33,913 nt of DNA. It comes from Candidatus Poseidoniaceae archaeon. Lineage in GTDB: Archaea > Thermoplasmatota > Poseidoniia > Poseidoniales > Poseidoniaceae. Positions 1 through 8,003 of the stretch are shown one piece after another; position 1 is the first letter of the stretch, and the number at the start of each line of letters is the position of its first letter. Location: assembly GCA_028821785.1 (NCBI GenBank), contig JAPKFC010000014.1:1-33913 (forward strand), given 5' to 3'. Below the pieces are notes generated by a model. That model had not been told where the DNA came from, made no database searches, and saw only the letters and a list, made by a program, of their open reading frames with translations. Made by a program: the position numbers and the translations under genes.

Positions 1-960
1 ATATGTATCTAACTTAGCTCGGCAATTATTAGTACCAAACACAGCTTGACAATCGTCATCTTGTTGTGGATAAGTCAATTCTGCAACTACTTTACGAATG
101 GTATTTCCTGCATCTCGGTCATAAGAAATTTTGACATCAAAGTCAAGTTCAACACCCTTTCCGGAAGTATTTCCTCCCATCTCAAAGTCTGACCATTTAG
201 CAGCATAAGAGACATAGATTTTGATTGTATCAGAATCAACTAAGCCTTGGCTATTTACTATGTTCAATTTTACTTCGTATTCGCCCGGTTGAACATCATT
301 CCAACTTACCGACACACCGCTCAAATCGACATCATTTTCAGCATCCCCGTCATTATCAGCATCAACATTTAGATCTAAGTCCCAATCATAATCTGGAATA
401 TATTCGTTAGGATCTCCTGCATCTGAATTAGATGCATCTAGTGAGATAGTCGTTGTTTCTGATACATCTCTATCAGATTGACTTTTATCGTAATGACACA
501 TCCACACTACTATTTTTGTGGCTTCATCGATTTCATTGTCTTCGCAATCCTCAGCGTCATTATACTGAGTGATTTCGGCTATTGGTGCGACTGCTGTTGC
601 ATCAACAATGGTTAAATTTCTAACCTGTTCTGAAGTTCCAAATCCATCTGAAATTGTCAATATTACCATTTTTATTCCGGCTGAATCATAAGACCATTCG
701 GCGGTCTTTCCTGTTTTATCTACCGAGGAGTCGCCATCAAAATCCCAACGGTATGTCAAACTTCCATCGGCCGGAGTTGAACTACTGGCATCAAACGAGA
801 CAGAATCACCGACTCTGATATTTTCATTGCTTGATGAAAAACTGAAAACTGCAAATAGTTCACCTGAAGAGGTGCTTTCTTCCTCAAAAATACAGCCTGA
901 TAAACCGACTAATAACATCATGAAAGCCATCAAAACTGGGCCAAATTGTAACTTCATCAT
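1..960 (-). CDS. PKD-domain lipoprotein, C-terminus missing
   Basis: The reading frame is open from an ATG at 960 to the window edge (320 codons, no stop), so the 3' part is missing. The first 23 residues form a lipoprotein signal: a hydrophobic stretch ending in LSGC, with Cys23 the likely lipidated residue, followed by acidic residues. Residues about 32-115 resemble a PKD domain, with the typical YRWDFDGD core, and a second Ig-like stretch with DYDWDLDLN follows. Many Asp/Asn/Ser residues suit a surface protein of a marine archaeon. A second ATG at 957 is an equally good start. The gene lies 49 nt downstream of polB on the same strand and could be co-transcribed with it. PKD domains usually mediate extracellular binding; the ligand cannot be told. 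Confidence 0.8.
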   Translation of the reverse strand, partial: MMKLQFGPVLMAFMMLLVGLSGCIFEEESTSSGELFAVFSFSSSNENIRVGDSVSFDASSSTPADGSLTYRWDFDGDSSVDKTGKTAEWSYDSAGIKMVILTISDGFGTSEQVRNLTIVDATAVAPIAEITQYNDAEDCEDNEIDEATKIVVWMCHYDKSQSDRDVSETTTISLDASNSDAGDPNEYIPDYDWDLDLNVDADNDGDAENDVDLSGVSVSWNDVQPGEYEVKLNIVNSQGLVDSDTIKIYVSYAAKWSDFEMGGNTSGKGVELDFDVKISYDRDAGNTIRKVVAELTYPQQDDDCQAVFGTNNCRAKLDTY

Positions 961-1009
961 TTACTTGCTAAGCCTGCTGTTTGAAAAGCCCTTCCTTCCC
1001 AAGTACGCT

Positions 1010-3664
1010 TTAGAAGGAGAATAGTGAGGTTTGGCGGTTACCCGCGACTAATTCTTTGGCACTCCAGCCAAATGCCTCGGTAATTCTGCCGATTGCAGCT
1101 GCAGTTCGTTCTGCATAGAATATCTCATCATACCCGCTAATGCCACCATTTTCTTCACCCTCAAGCCATGGCTCTACATTCATTGGCCTATTACTAGCAT
1201 CACTTACAATATAAGCAACTTTCATACCAGGAGTAAATCCAAGACCCTTTTCTATCAAAGCGCGAGCGATTCTAACTTGTGCCATAGAATCTGGATTTGC
1301 ATAATGTTTAGTAAAATCGATAGAGCCATCTTTATTCAATTTTCCTTTACACGATTTTGAAAGCACTAATTCTGAAGCATCGACTTGTTTGTTTTTTACC
1401 GCTTGAACTCTGCTTAATGCGTATTGTACCAACTCCTCACCCTCATCGGCTAGAGCGAAATTAAACATTTGTTTCATCGTATCTCGCAGGTAAGAAAATG
1501 TATCTGTCCTTTGAGTTTCATAGCCCCGAATTAACATTTCTTCACTCGGCCAAACCACTTGACCAACGTATCTTTTCTTAGCACCATGGCTAAAAAATAC
1601 AGATAAGCCTTTTTCAAATTCTAATACTGCTGAATCTTTGCTAAAGCGTTGCGCTATGTCTAATCCAAAGGTGATCATTGCTTGTTTTGCATTATTCCAA
1701 TTTTCAATCTCCGCTTCGGTTGAATCTTCTTTCAAAACTGAAATTGCGTTTTCATCAACCGGTGAACGAACAAATATTGAATCGGTATCGGAATAGACTA
1801 CTGAATGTTCTTCTTCTTCTAAACTGGCGATTATCGCTTTGATATTATGACGCGCCCATGCGGTAATTGATGAACCTAAATCGCGATGAGTAAAACGATA
1901 AAATCCTGATGCGAAAACTCCGTAAAAAGAATTCATTAGAATCTTTACCGCATATTGCATAGAGTCATGAAATTGTAAGGCCTTGTCATCTTGATTGGCT
2001 TTAGCGGCCACCATACCCGCTTTATGTTCATCTCTTTGCGCCATTAAATCTTCTAATAACAACGGAACTAATCCTTTACGATTATCTTGATGAAGGAATT
2101 TTGCACCGGTGGGTGCAGTATGAATCAAGTCACCTTCTAAAGGTTGAATGTCTTGATTGGAGTCAATTCTTGTGGTATAGCATATATTGTGGCCGATCAT
2201 AATTGAAGGATACATACTTTTGAAATCCAGCACCGCTATCCATGGATGTAAACCCGCTTCAACATCGTGAACATATCCACCTGTAATTTGACCTTCTTTG
2301 GCATCTGCTGAACCAGTTAATGGTATTGCAACATTCTTTGAATCGGCTAAACGAATAACCAAGGAATCGATTAACTGACTTGTGCTACCATTGGCAGCGG
2401 TGTCAAAATTAACCTTAGCAACACTGGCAACCGCTTCCTTACGGCGAATTACTTGTATTGCGTTTAGAATATCTAATGGTAAAGCTGCATCTCTGATACA
2501 ATATTCAAGAACTTCATCTGGCCGATTAGCCCATTCAACATCCATATTTGATGCATCAATATCCATTTTATGGCGTTCATCATCATCTGGAAATAATAAC
2601 TTTGAGACAAAACTTAGAGTTTCTCTTTGTGGCTTGAGTGCAATTCTTGCTTGCCACCAACAATCAACTATTGCTCTCCCTGCTAGATTCCAAGCACGGT
2701 TGGATTGCCGTTTCGGCATTAGCCCTGTTCTAGTTCGCTTCAACTCCGATTCAATTTGAGGAACTCTTCCCCAGCCTAATAATTGGGCTCTTTTTCTCCA
2801 TTCTATTTTCTTGGCTAATACTTCAGTTCTCTCAAATAGCCGTGGTAAATCAAAATTGTCAATATTGTAGCCGGTAATAATATCTGGATCATTTGCTCTA
2901 ACTACAAGAGTCATCTGTTCAAGAATATGAGACTCTTTGCCAACGAATGTGAATTGTTGCCGCGTACCATCTTGCATATTTTCAATCCAAGCAGCACCAC
3001 ATAGTACAGTATTGTGAGCAATGCTGGTCTCTAAATCAAATGAAAAGACCTTGAAGGGGACAGGGAATGGTTCTGCTGCTATCAAATTGGATAGATTACA
3101 ACTAACTGTAATATCAACCGGATACCGGCCAACTCCACCCGCTTCAATTACCGCATTCATTCGGCTACCATCTTCATCATCAGCACTTCTTTCATCGATT
3201 AATTGTCCTTCAACAGAAACATGCATTCCTAAATCCAAATCCAAAAATATTCGATTCAAATAAGGAATATCTCCTGAAAAAATACTCCAGCCTTGCTGTT
3301 GTAATTTTTTGCGTAACTGGGGAACGAGGTATGGTTGTTTGACTTCTATTTGCCAAGTTGGCCTCATACCCAAGTCTGTTAATTTCATTACAGGGCCTTT
3401 ACAACTGACAATATCTGCGTGCGCCTCCAGACTACGAAGTCTATTTACGAGGTATTCAGGTAAGTCTTCTTCTTCATCCAATGGCGCCAAACTCGCCACT
3501 TCAAAAGTTGGCGAAAGGCCCTCTATTAGCAAACAAATAGATTGTCCAGTTTTACTGCGACCAAATAACTCTATCACTGTCCGGGGGATTGTTTGGCCAT
3601 CCTCTACAACCTCAGTGGAATGATAACGGCCACTGATAATTCCGATGTCGCCGTGCCAGGTCAT
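1010..3664 (-). CDS. polB: family B DNA polymerase
   Basis: Replicative-type DNA polymerase with 3'-5' exonuclease, about 884 residues, the usual archaeal PolB length without intein. Exonuclease motifs are visible: FDLETS near residue 206, YNIDNFDLPRL, and YCIRDAAL. Polymerase motifs follow in order: DFKSMYPSI near 478, KILMNSFYG near 570, YSDTDSIF near 621 (the two catalytic Asp), and KKRY. The C-terminus ends RQTSLFSF, which looks like a PCNA-interacting peptide (Q-x-x-L-x-x-F). The frame opens at 3703, but I prefer the ATG at 3664 because GGGGGAG lies three bases upstream, and the extra 13 residues do not look like a polymerase N-terminus. It is divergent from the aminotransferase gene. 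Marine Group II also uses a family D polymerase, not visible here, so the division of labour is open. Confidence 0.96.
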   Translation of the reverse strand: MTWHGDIGIISGRYHSTEVVEDGQTIPRTVIELFGRSKTGQSICLLIEGLSPTFEVASLAPLDEEEDLPEYLVNRLRSLEAHADIVSCKGPVMKLTDLGMRPTWQIEVKQPYLVPQLRKKLQQQGWSIFSGDIPYLNRIFLDLDLGMHVSVEGQLIDERSADDEDGSRMNAVIEAGGVGRYPVDITVSCNLSNLIAAEPFPVPFKVFSFDLETSIAHNTVLCGAAWIENMQDGTRQQFTFVGKESHILEQMTLVVRANDPDIITGYNIDNFDLPRLFERTEVLAKKIEWRKRAQLLGWGRVPQIESELKRTRTGLMPKRQSNRAWNLAGRAIVDCWWQARIALKPQRETLSFVSKLLFPDDDERHKMDIDASNMDVEWANRPDEVLEYCIRDAALPLDILNAIQVIRRKEAVASVAKVNFDTAANGSTSQLIDSLVIRLADSKNVAIPLTGSADAKEGQITGGYVHDVEAGLHPWIAVLDFKSMYPSIMIGHNICYTTRIDSNQDIQPLEGDLIHTAPTGAKFLHQDNRKGLVPLLLEDLMAQRDEHKAGMVAAKANQDDKALQFHDSMQYAVKILMNSFYGVFASGFYRFTHRDLGSSITAWARHNIKAIIASLEEEEHSVVYSDTDSIFVRSPVDENAISVLKEDSTEAEIENWNNAKQAMITFGLDIAQRFSKDSAVLEFEKGLSVFFSHGAKKRYVGQVVWPSEEMLIRGYETQRTDTFSYLRDTMKQMFNFALADEGEELVQYALSRVQAVKNKQVDASELVLSKSCKGKLNKDGSIDFTKHYANPDSMAQVRIARALIEKGLGFTPGMKVAYIVSDASNRPMNVEPWLEGEENGGISGYDEIFYAERTAAAIGRITEAFGWSAKELVAGNRQTSLFSF

Positions 3665-3714
3665 AGACTCCCCCAACAACCAAAACGGCGCACAGTCCTT
3701 CAACCCACCCCTGC

Positions 3715-3726
3715 GGGTATATCTGC
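3715..3726 (-). promoter_or_regulatory. polB: possible TATA box for polB
   Basis: Read on the minus strand, the segment GATATACC lies about 50 bases upstream of the preferred polB start. That would place transcription initiation roughly 25-30 bases before the ATG and include the GGGGGAG ribosome-binding site in the leader. This is a motif match only, in the 151-base divergent region between polB and the aminotransferase. Confidence 0.3.
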
Positions 3727-3815
3727 AAACTTTTCCTCATCCAACATATTGGCAAAACGGCCACAACCCTTGAAAGGGGTCTATGCTCCCGAACAAATGT
3801 GGGCTTGGTGAAATT

Positions 3816-4838
3816 ATGAGTAATGATATCGATTGGGATAGCCTGACATTTTCTTTAACACCAACAGATACAATGTATTTGACAGAAACTGAGCAAGATA
3901 AGGCTTGGATGCCTGGAGATTTACGCCCATATGGAAATATGTCAATTTCTCCAGCCGCTGGTGTTCTAAATTACGGCCAAGGCTTATTTGAAGGGATGAA
4001 GGCATATCGAACTGCAAACGATAGAGTTGTATTTTTTAGGCCTGAAGAAAATGCTAGGAGAATGCAACGAGGCGCTGACCGTTTGAAAATGCCACCTGTT
4101 CCAGAATCTATATTCATAGATGCTGTTGAACAAGTAGTTGCAGCTAATTTGAAGTGGATCCCACCTATGGGTAAAGGCGCACTTTATGTGCGCCCATTGC
4201 TAATGGGTTCAGGACCTGTTCTGGGAGTTTCACCCGCTCCATCATACACATTCTTGGTTTATGTGACTCCAGTAGGGCCTTATTTCAAAGGCGGAGTTAC
4301 TGCGATTGATTTACTGATTTCAGAAGAATATCACCGTGCTGCCCCTGGTGGCTCTGGTGGCGTCAAGGCAATTGGAAATTATGCTCCTGGAATGATGCCA
4401 AGCAAGAAAGCGAAGGCTGCTGGTTACTCTGAAGTAATCTATCTAGATGCTGAAACACATTCCTGTATTGAAGAAGTCGGTGCTGCTAATTTCTTCTGTC
4501 TAAAAGATGGGATATTGTACACTCCTGAATTAACTGGAACAATATTGCCAGGTATTACTCGTGATTCAATTATAAAATTGGCTCGAAATAATGGGATGGA
4601 AGTAATTGAAACAAAAGTAACTGCTGAATTCGCAATGACCGCTGATGAGGCTTTCTGTTGCGGAACTGCTGCGGTAATCTCCCCCATCGGTTCAATAACC
4701 AAGGGTGAAAATAAAACAGTATATGGTAATGGAATTCCAGGCGAGATTACAACTACTCTTTACGATCAATTAACTGGCATACAAAGTGAAACTTCACCTG
4801 ATACATTTGGTTGGTTGCACGAAGTCCCTACAAATTGA
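3816..4838 (+). CDS. ilvE: branched-chain amino acid aminotransferase
   Basis: PLP-dependent fold-type IV transaminase that interconverts Leu/Ile/Val and their 2-oxo acids; 340 residues, close to the length of the longer (BCAT-like) branch. Visible signatures: FEGMKAYR near the N-terminus, VRPLLMGSGPVLGV, GGVKAIGNYAP with Lys184 the likely Schiff-base lysine, CIEEVGAANFF, GTILPGITRDSII, and a late CCGTAAVISPIG loop. The frame opens further upstream at 3783, but ATG 3816 is preceded by GGTGA at proper spacing and gives the expected N-terminus. It stands alone, divergent from polB and convergent with the SRP19 gene, which begins two bases beyond its stop. No other branched-chain pathway genes are in the window. 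D-amino-acid transaminases share the fold, but the motif pattern fits BCAT better. Confidence 0.94.
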   Translation: MSNDIDWDSLTFSLTPTDTMYLTETEQDKAWMPGDLRPYGNMSISPAAGVLNYGQGLFEGMKAYRTANDRVVFFRPEENARRMQRGADRLKMPPVPESIFIDAVEQVVAANLKWIPPMGKGALYVRPLLMGSGPVLGVSPAPSYTFLVYVTPVGPYFKGGVTAIDLLISEEYHRAAPGGSGGVKAIGNYAPGMMPSKKAKAAGYSEVIYLDAETHSCIEEVGAANFFCLKDGILYTPELTGTILPGITRDSIIKLARNNGMEVIETKVTAEFAMTADEAFCCGTAAVISPIGSITKGENKTVYGNGIPGEITTTLYDQLTGIQSETSPDTFGWLHEVPTN

Positions 4839-4840
4839 AT

Positions 4841-5302
4841 TCAGTTCTTGAATCCTCTTTTCTTGAAACTCTTCTTTTTAGAAGGTTCTTTGTTGGACTG
4901 GCGGTTACTTCCTTTTCTTTGTGAACGTGCTCGGCGGTCACCTGTTTGTGGACCTCTTTCTTCTCGGTCTGCCTGTGCTTCTTTCAAGTCGCGTTGCATC
5001 TGGCGCCATTCGCCACCAATTAATTGTAAAATTTCTTCTTTTGAATTTGCACCGATGCTCTGCTTGGAACCAACTCTGGAAACCCACAATCTTCCTTCAC
5101 CAGCATGAGGGCGGCGTGGGTGATTAGTCCCTTCCTCGCGCTTGATTTTACGGAGTCCTACTTTTCTTGCTGCAAGAAATAATCCTTCTAAATCTGGTTT
5201 GATTACCGATGCGTCTTTTGGGACACGGCGACCTTGGCGACGTGAGATTTTAGCATTAAAATAACCTGGCCAGATACTGAGTCTGTCTGGGTTGTGTTCC
5301 AT
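4841..5302 (-). CDS. srp19: signal recognition particle subunit SRP19
   Basis: SRP19 binds the S domain of 7S RNA and helps SRP54 assemble on it during co-translational targeting. The family core is clear at residues about 9-100: SIWPGYFNAKISRRQGRR, a region ending in AARKVGLRKI, and NHPRRPHAGEGRLWV. After residue 110 comes a very basic, Lys/Arg/Ser/Gln-rich tail ending KKKSFKKRGFKN, longer than in many archaeal SRP19 proteins and probably an RNA-contacting extension. Two ATGs in tandem (5305 and 5302) follow GAGGTGAG; the second has the better spacing. It lies 59 bases downstream of the eS8 gene on the same strand, so the two may share a transcript. The 7S RNA itself was not found in this window. 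Confidence 0.93.
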   Translation of the reverse strand: MEHNPDRLSIWPGYFNAKISRRQGRRVPKDASVIKPDLEGLFLAARKVGLRKIKREEGTNHPRRPHAGEGRLWVSRVGSKQSIGANSKEEILQLIGGEWRQMQRDLKEAQADREERGPQTGDRRARSQRKGSNRQSNKEPSKKKSFKKRGFKN

Positions 5303-5361
5303 CATCTCACCTCACTGGGGTAATGCCCCATCATACCGGTGAGGATAACAGGGTTATCAAA

Positions 5362-5742
5362 TCATTCAAGAAGGATGCCGTTGATTACGCCATCTTTACC
5401 TGGACGAGAAGTAATACGTGCACGACCTTTGTCGGTTTCGATAATTGCTCCCTTGACCAGAATGTTTCTACGAACATAGTTTGGATTAGATTGGTTCTCA
5501 ACTACTGAATGGATGATCCCCTTTGTAGTCTTTCCAGTTTTGGTGTCATTTAGAGAAACTCGGTTTTCCGACATGACACGAACCATGATATTTCCACCGG
5601 TCTTTCGGTAGATTTTGCGCTTTGGTTCGCCAACTAATGCGAATTGCTTTTCGGTCGAGATTTCAGTAGAACGCTTGCTGCGAGCCTGAACTAGACGACC
5701 ACCTGAGGGTTTGCGACGAGAGACTCCATGCCATTGTGCCAT
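5362..5742 (-). CDS. rps8e: 30S ribosomal protein eS8 (S8e)
   Basis: Archaeal/eukaryotic small-subunit protein eS8, 126 residues, full length. The N-terminus MAQWHGVSRRKPSGGR and the core GNIMVRVMSENRVSL, then VENQSNPNYVRRNILVKGA and GRARITSRPGKDGVINGIL, are typical. The open frame extends to 5808, but ATG 5742 gives the canonical N-terminus. A TATA-like element sits about 40 bases upstream, consistent with its own promoter. The gene is flanked on the same strand by a fumarylacetoacetate-hydrolase family gene upstream and SRP19 downstream, a mix of a metabolic and two translation/targeting genes. Confidence 0.97.
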   Translation of the reverse strand: MAQWHGVSRRKPSGGRLVQARSKRSTEISTEKQFALVGEPKRKIYRKTGGNIMVRVMSENRVSLNDTKTGKTTKGIIHSVVENQSNPNYVRRNILVKGAIIETDKGRARITSRPGKDGVINGILLE

Positions 5743-5779
5743 AATAATCCAATCCTTACGACTCCATCCGACCGGCCAA

Positions 5780-5789
5780 CCATATATGA
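5780..5789 (-). promoter_or_regulatory. rps8e: probable TATA box for eS8 gene
   Basis: On the minus strand the sequence TTCATATATGG lies about 38-47 bases before the eS8 start codon, giving a predicted leader of roughly 10-15 bases. It is just inside the intergenic space after the upstream gene's stop at 5799. TTGGCCGGTC follows directly downstream. Confidence 0.45.
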
Positions 5790-5798
5790 AAGCAACCC

Positions 5799-6407
5799 TT
5801 AGATACAATTCGCTTCAAAGCGCGATACTGAACGGCCATCTATCGTCTGCAATATTGCAACTAATCTGTCTCCAGCATGTAGTTGCCCAACTCCTGCAGG
5901 CGTACCTGTGAACAAGTAATCGCCAGGGCAGACCGGTGCCCACTGCTGGAGTGCAACCAGTTGCATACTCGGAGTAATACTCATTTGTGAAAGAGGTGCT
6001 TGCTGAACAACCACTCCATTTACTGTTAAGATTAGAGCCAGTCCTTTTTCTTCATCGACCATTGAATGCATATCATCTGTCCAATCAGAAAACGGACCAA
6101 TCACTGCACTGCCTGTGAAACACTTTCCTTTGGCCCAAGGTATTTGTTGTTCTCGACATATTGATTGGGCAGCTCTATCGGTCAAATCCAAACCAACTGC
6201 TACTGCCTCCGGTTGGAGATTATTTCCCAAACGAATTATGCATTCGATTTCATGATGTACTTCTCCAGGGTGCTGTGAAATTTGTAATGGTCCTTGTCGG
6301 GTGATACAGTTTTGCGGTTTGACAAAAAATACCGGTTCTATCGGTTGCTGATTACCAAGTTCTTCAGCGTGTTTAGCAAAAGTTCGGATAGTACACCATA
6401 GTGCCAT
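5799..6407 (-). CDS. fumarylacetoacetate hydrolase family protein
   Basis: A compact 202-residue member of the FAH superfamily, similar in size to FAHD1/YcgM-type proteins, which hydrolyse or decarboxylate acylpyruvates and oxaloacetate using Mg2+. The family pattern is visible: PGEVHHEIECIIRLG (metal-binding Glu pair), VAVGLDLTDRAAQ, PWAKGKCFTGSAVIGPF and GDYLFTGTPAGVGQLHAGD. The exact substrate cannot be read from sequence. The frame is open to 6752, but the ATG at 6407 starts the conserved part; the upstream extension would overlap the divergent PUA gene. It is divergent from that gene with 79 bases between starts, and eS8 follows on the same strand. Confidence 0.9.
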   Translation of the reverse strand: MALWCTIRTFAKHAEELGNQQPIEPVFFVKPQNCITRQGPLQISQHPGEVHHEIECIIRLGNNLQPEAVAVGLDLTDRAAQSICREQQIPWAKGKCFTGSAVIGPFSDWTDDMHSMVDEEKGLALILTVNGVVVQQAPLSQMSITPSMQLVALQQWAPVCPGDYLFTGTPAGVGQLHAGDRLVAILQTIDGRSVSRFEANCI

Positions 6408-6486
6408 AACCCTGCCCAAGACAAAACGCCAAATGAACAAGTTGGTAGTGCTAAGGGTCAAAAGTAGTAGCCTATAGCATTCATTG

Positions 6487-6996
6487 ATGGCAAAGGAATG
6501 GCATATCAAAAAGCGACGCCCAGTCCGCAGAAAACAAATCGCACCTTTGTTAAAAGAATTAGAATCTGCCCTTGGTATTGATTTGGCAGTTGATGGCGCT
6601 TTCCTTGAAATGGCTGAATATGGTCCTTGGCAAATGGTCTTTGTAGACAAAATAGCCAAATCGGTTGAATTAAAAAATGATGACGGAGAGCGCTTCGCAT
6701 TTTTGACTCTGCGAGGATTTTTAGAACATTCTGATTCTGCAAAATGGGTCAATGTCGATCATGGTGCAATCCCATTCTTGATGAATGGTGCGGATTGTAT
6801 GGTAGCTGGAATTCAAGATGCTGACCCGAGTATCGAGGTTGGTGATTTAGTTTGGATTCGTGATATGAAACATAAACGCCCTCTTGCCATTGGTTGGACA
6901 ACCATGGATAGTTCTGAATTAATTGCTTCTAGTAAGGGGAAGGGAGTCAAAACTCTTCATTGGGTTGGCGATGAACTTTGGGATATGGATAGTTGA
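6487..6996 (+). CDS. PUA-domain RNA-binding protein
   Basis: 169 residues. The C-terminal half (about residues 85-165) is a PUA domain: VNVDHGAIPFLMNGADCMVAG is the recognisable core (its beginning binds RNA in PUA proteins), followed by IEVGDLVWIRD and PLAIGWTTMDSSEL. The N-terminal part is an alpha/beta segment like the pre-PUA part of MCT-1/Tma20-type proteins (COG2016). Those proteins act at the ribosome or on tRNA; this protein is probably a translation- or RNA-modification-related factor, but the exact role is inference. A TTG one codon upstream (6484) also opens the frame; ATG 6487 is preferred. A GTACCGGTGTAAGC sequence and the next gene follow within 35 bases. Confidence 0.85.
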   Translation: MAKEWHIKKRRPVRRKQIAPLLKELESALGIDLAVDGAFLEMAEYGPWQMVFVDKIAKSVELKNDDGERFAFLTLRGFLEHSDSAKWVNVDHGAIPFLMNGADCMVAGIQDADPSIEVGDLVWIRDMKHKRPLAIGWTTMDSSELIASSKGKGVKTLHWVGDELWDMDS

Positions 6997-7031
6997 GTAA
7001 GTATCAAGAAGTACCGGTGTAAGCAAGTGAT

Positions 7032-7598
7032 ATGCAGGGCCGTCATCTCATCTCAATGTTGTTGATTGTCACTCTAATGTTCCCATTGGTCGCCGGTTCA
7101 TCATTAACTGGAGGCGTTGATAAAAACCCGGATGAATCAGAAGTACCTTTCTCAATCGTTGAAAGAACGAACCCTAGCATCGATGGCAAAGATTGGAACT
7201 TTGAAATTAGAATCGATGATGATGCGTATGCAAATGGAACTACTCTTTCCATTACCACACAAGTATGTACTAACGATGGCGTGTGTGACCCACCAGTCTC
7301 ACATGAAATTGAGCCAAGGCGAAACTATGCGATCTCCATCACCCCTCCTTCTGACCACACATATGTTAACTGGAGAGTCACTGCTAATTACGAAAACGGA
7401 GAGAAGGAAAACTTTCCTCAAGGAGACTGGTTCAAAACATGGTCATCTTGTTGGTTTAACGAGGGTGCATGGGGTGGTGTAGATTCCACTGGGGATGGAT
7501 GTGAAATTGGTGATGAAGGTGGCATACTTCCCGGATTTGCATTACCGACTATACTAGGGTCTATTGTAATGGCAATCGCGTATTACCGTCGTGATTAA
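7032..7598 (+). CDS. secreted protein with PGF-CTERM-like C-terminus
   Basis: 188 residues with no catalytic domain that I recognise. Residues 1-23 form a signal peptide ending near VAGSS. The middle is a beta-rich, Cys-containing extracellular region (CTNDGVCDPP, then CWFN and GDGCEIGDE near the end). The C-terminus is tripartite: ILPGFALP, a short hydrophobic helix, and YYRRD. That is the arrangement of PGF-CTERM sorting signals, which archaeosortase cleaves so that the protein can be lipid-anchored. GTGAT stands directly before the ATG. It starts 35 bases after the PUA gene and converges, with a few bases of overlap, on the gene ending at 7595. Function unknown; likely a cell-surface protein. 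Confidence 0.8.
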   Translation: MQGRHLISMLLIVTLMFPLVAGSSLTGGVDKNPDESEVPFSIVERTNPSIDGKDWNFEIRIDDDAYANGTTLSITTQVCTNDGVCDPPVSHEIEPRRNYAISITPPSDHTYVNWRVTANYENGEKENFPQGDWFKTWSSCWFNEGAWGGVDSTGDGCEIGDEGGILPGFALPTILGSIVMAIAYYRRD

Positions 7599-7993
7599 TT
7601 GAGATATTCTACTAAACGTTCAACGAAGCGTCGCTGCTCGTAATTCCAATTTTGCATTACCACTGAAACACTTGACTTGTCTTTAGATAGATTACCATCA
7701 ACAAAACCAACTTGTGTTAAATCACTATTCACCAATGGTAAATTCTCCCCATTACATTCTAAAAGTAGTCCTTTATCTGTCATTGTTGCTGTTCCAAATG
7801 AAAATGTTACTTTGTTATCGGATTGCTTTGTTTTGACCTGTCCGGCTTTCAAAAAGCGAACAAGCGCATCCAACAATGAATTCACATCTACATCTTCTTC
7901 GATCGCCCCTGAGCCATAGGCGGAAAGGAATTCTAGTTCTGTAGAGTTTTGTTCTATGAGGTGGTCTAAACCGCGACCAATTTTCTCTTCCAC
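7595..7993 (-). CDS. hypothetical protein
   Basis: About 132 residues when started at the GTG at 7993, which is preceded by GAGGTGATT at ideal distance. An in-frame extension to 8035 would run into the preceding gene and is less likely. No signal peptide or membrane segment is visible. The sequence is soluble-looking: an N-terminal helix (GRGLDHLIEQNSTELEFL), a basic/acidic helix (SLLDALVRFLKAGQV), a beta-rich middle and a C-terminal helix YEQRRFVERLVEYLN. I do not recognise the family. It begins 10 bases after the stop of the SAP-domain protein gene, so the two are almost certainly co-transcribed, which may tie it to that membrane protein on the cytoplasmic side. Confidence 0.72.
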   Translation of the reverse strand: MEEKIGRGLDHLIEQNSTELEFLSAYGSGAIEEDVDVNSLLDALVRFLKAGQVKTKQSDNKVTFSFGTATMTDKGLLLECNGENLPLVNSDLTQVGFVDGNLSKDKSSVSVVMQNWNYEQRRFVERLVEYLN

Positions 7994-8003
7994 AATAATC
8001 ACC

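Noticed and set aside
1010-3703. Intein within PolB
   Set aside because: All polymerase motifs are contiguous at normal distances and total length is normal.
6408-6752. 115-residue N-terminal extension of the FAH-family protein
   Set aside because: It lies antisense to the PUA gene, has no family similarity, and the conserved domain begins at the ATG at 6407.
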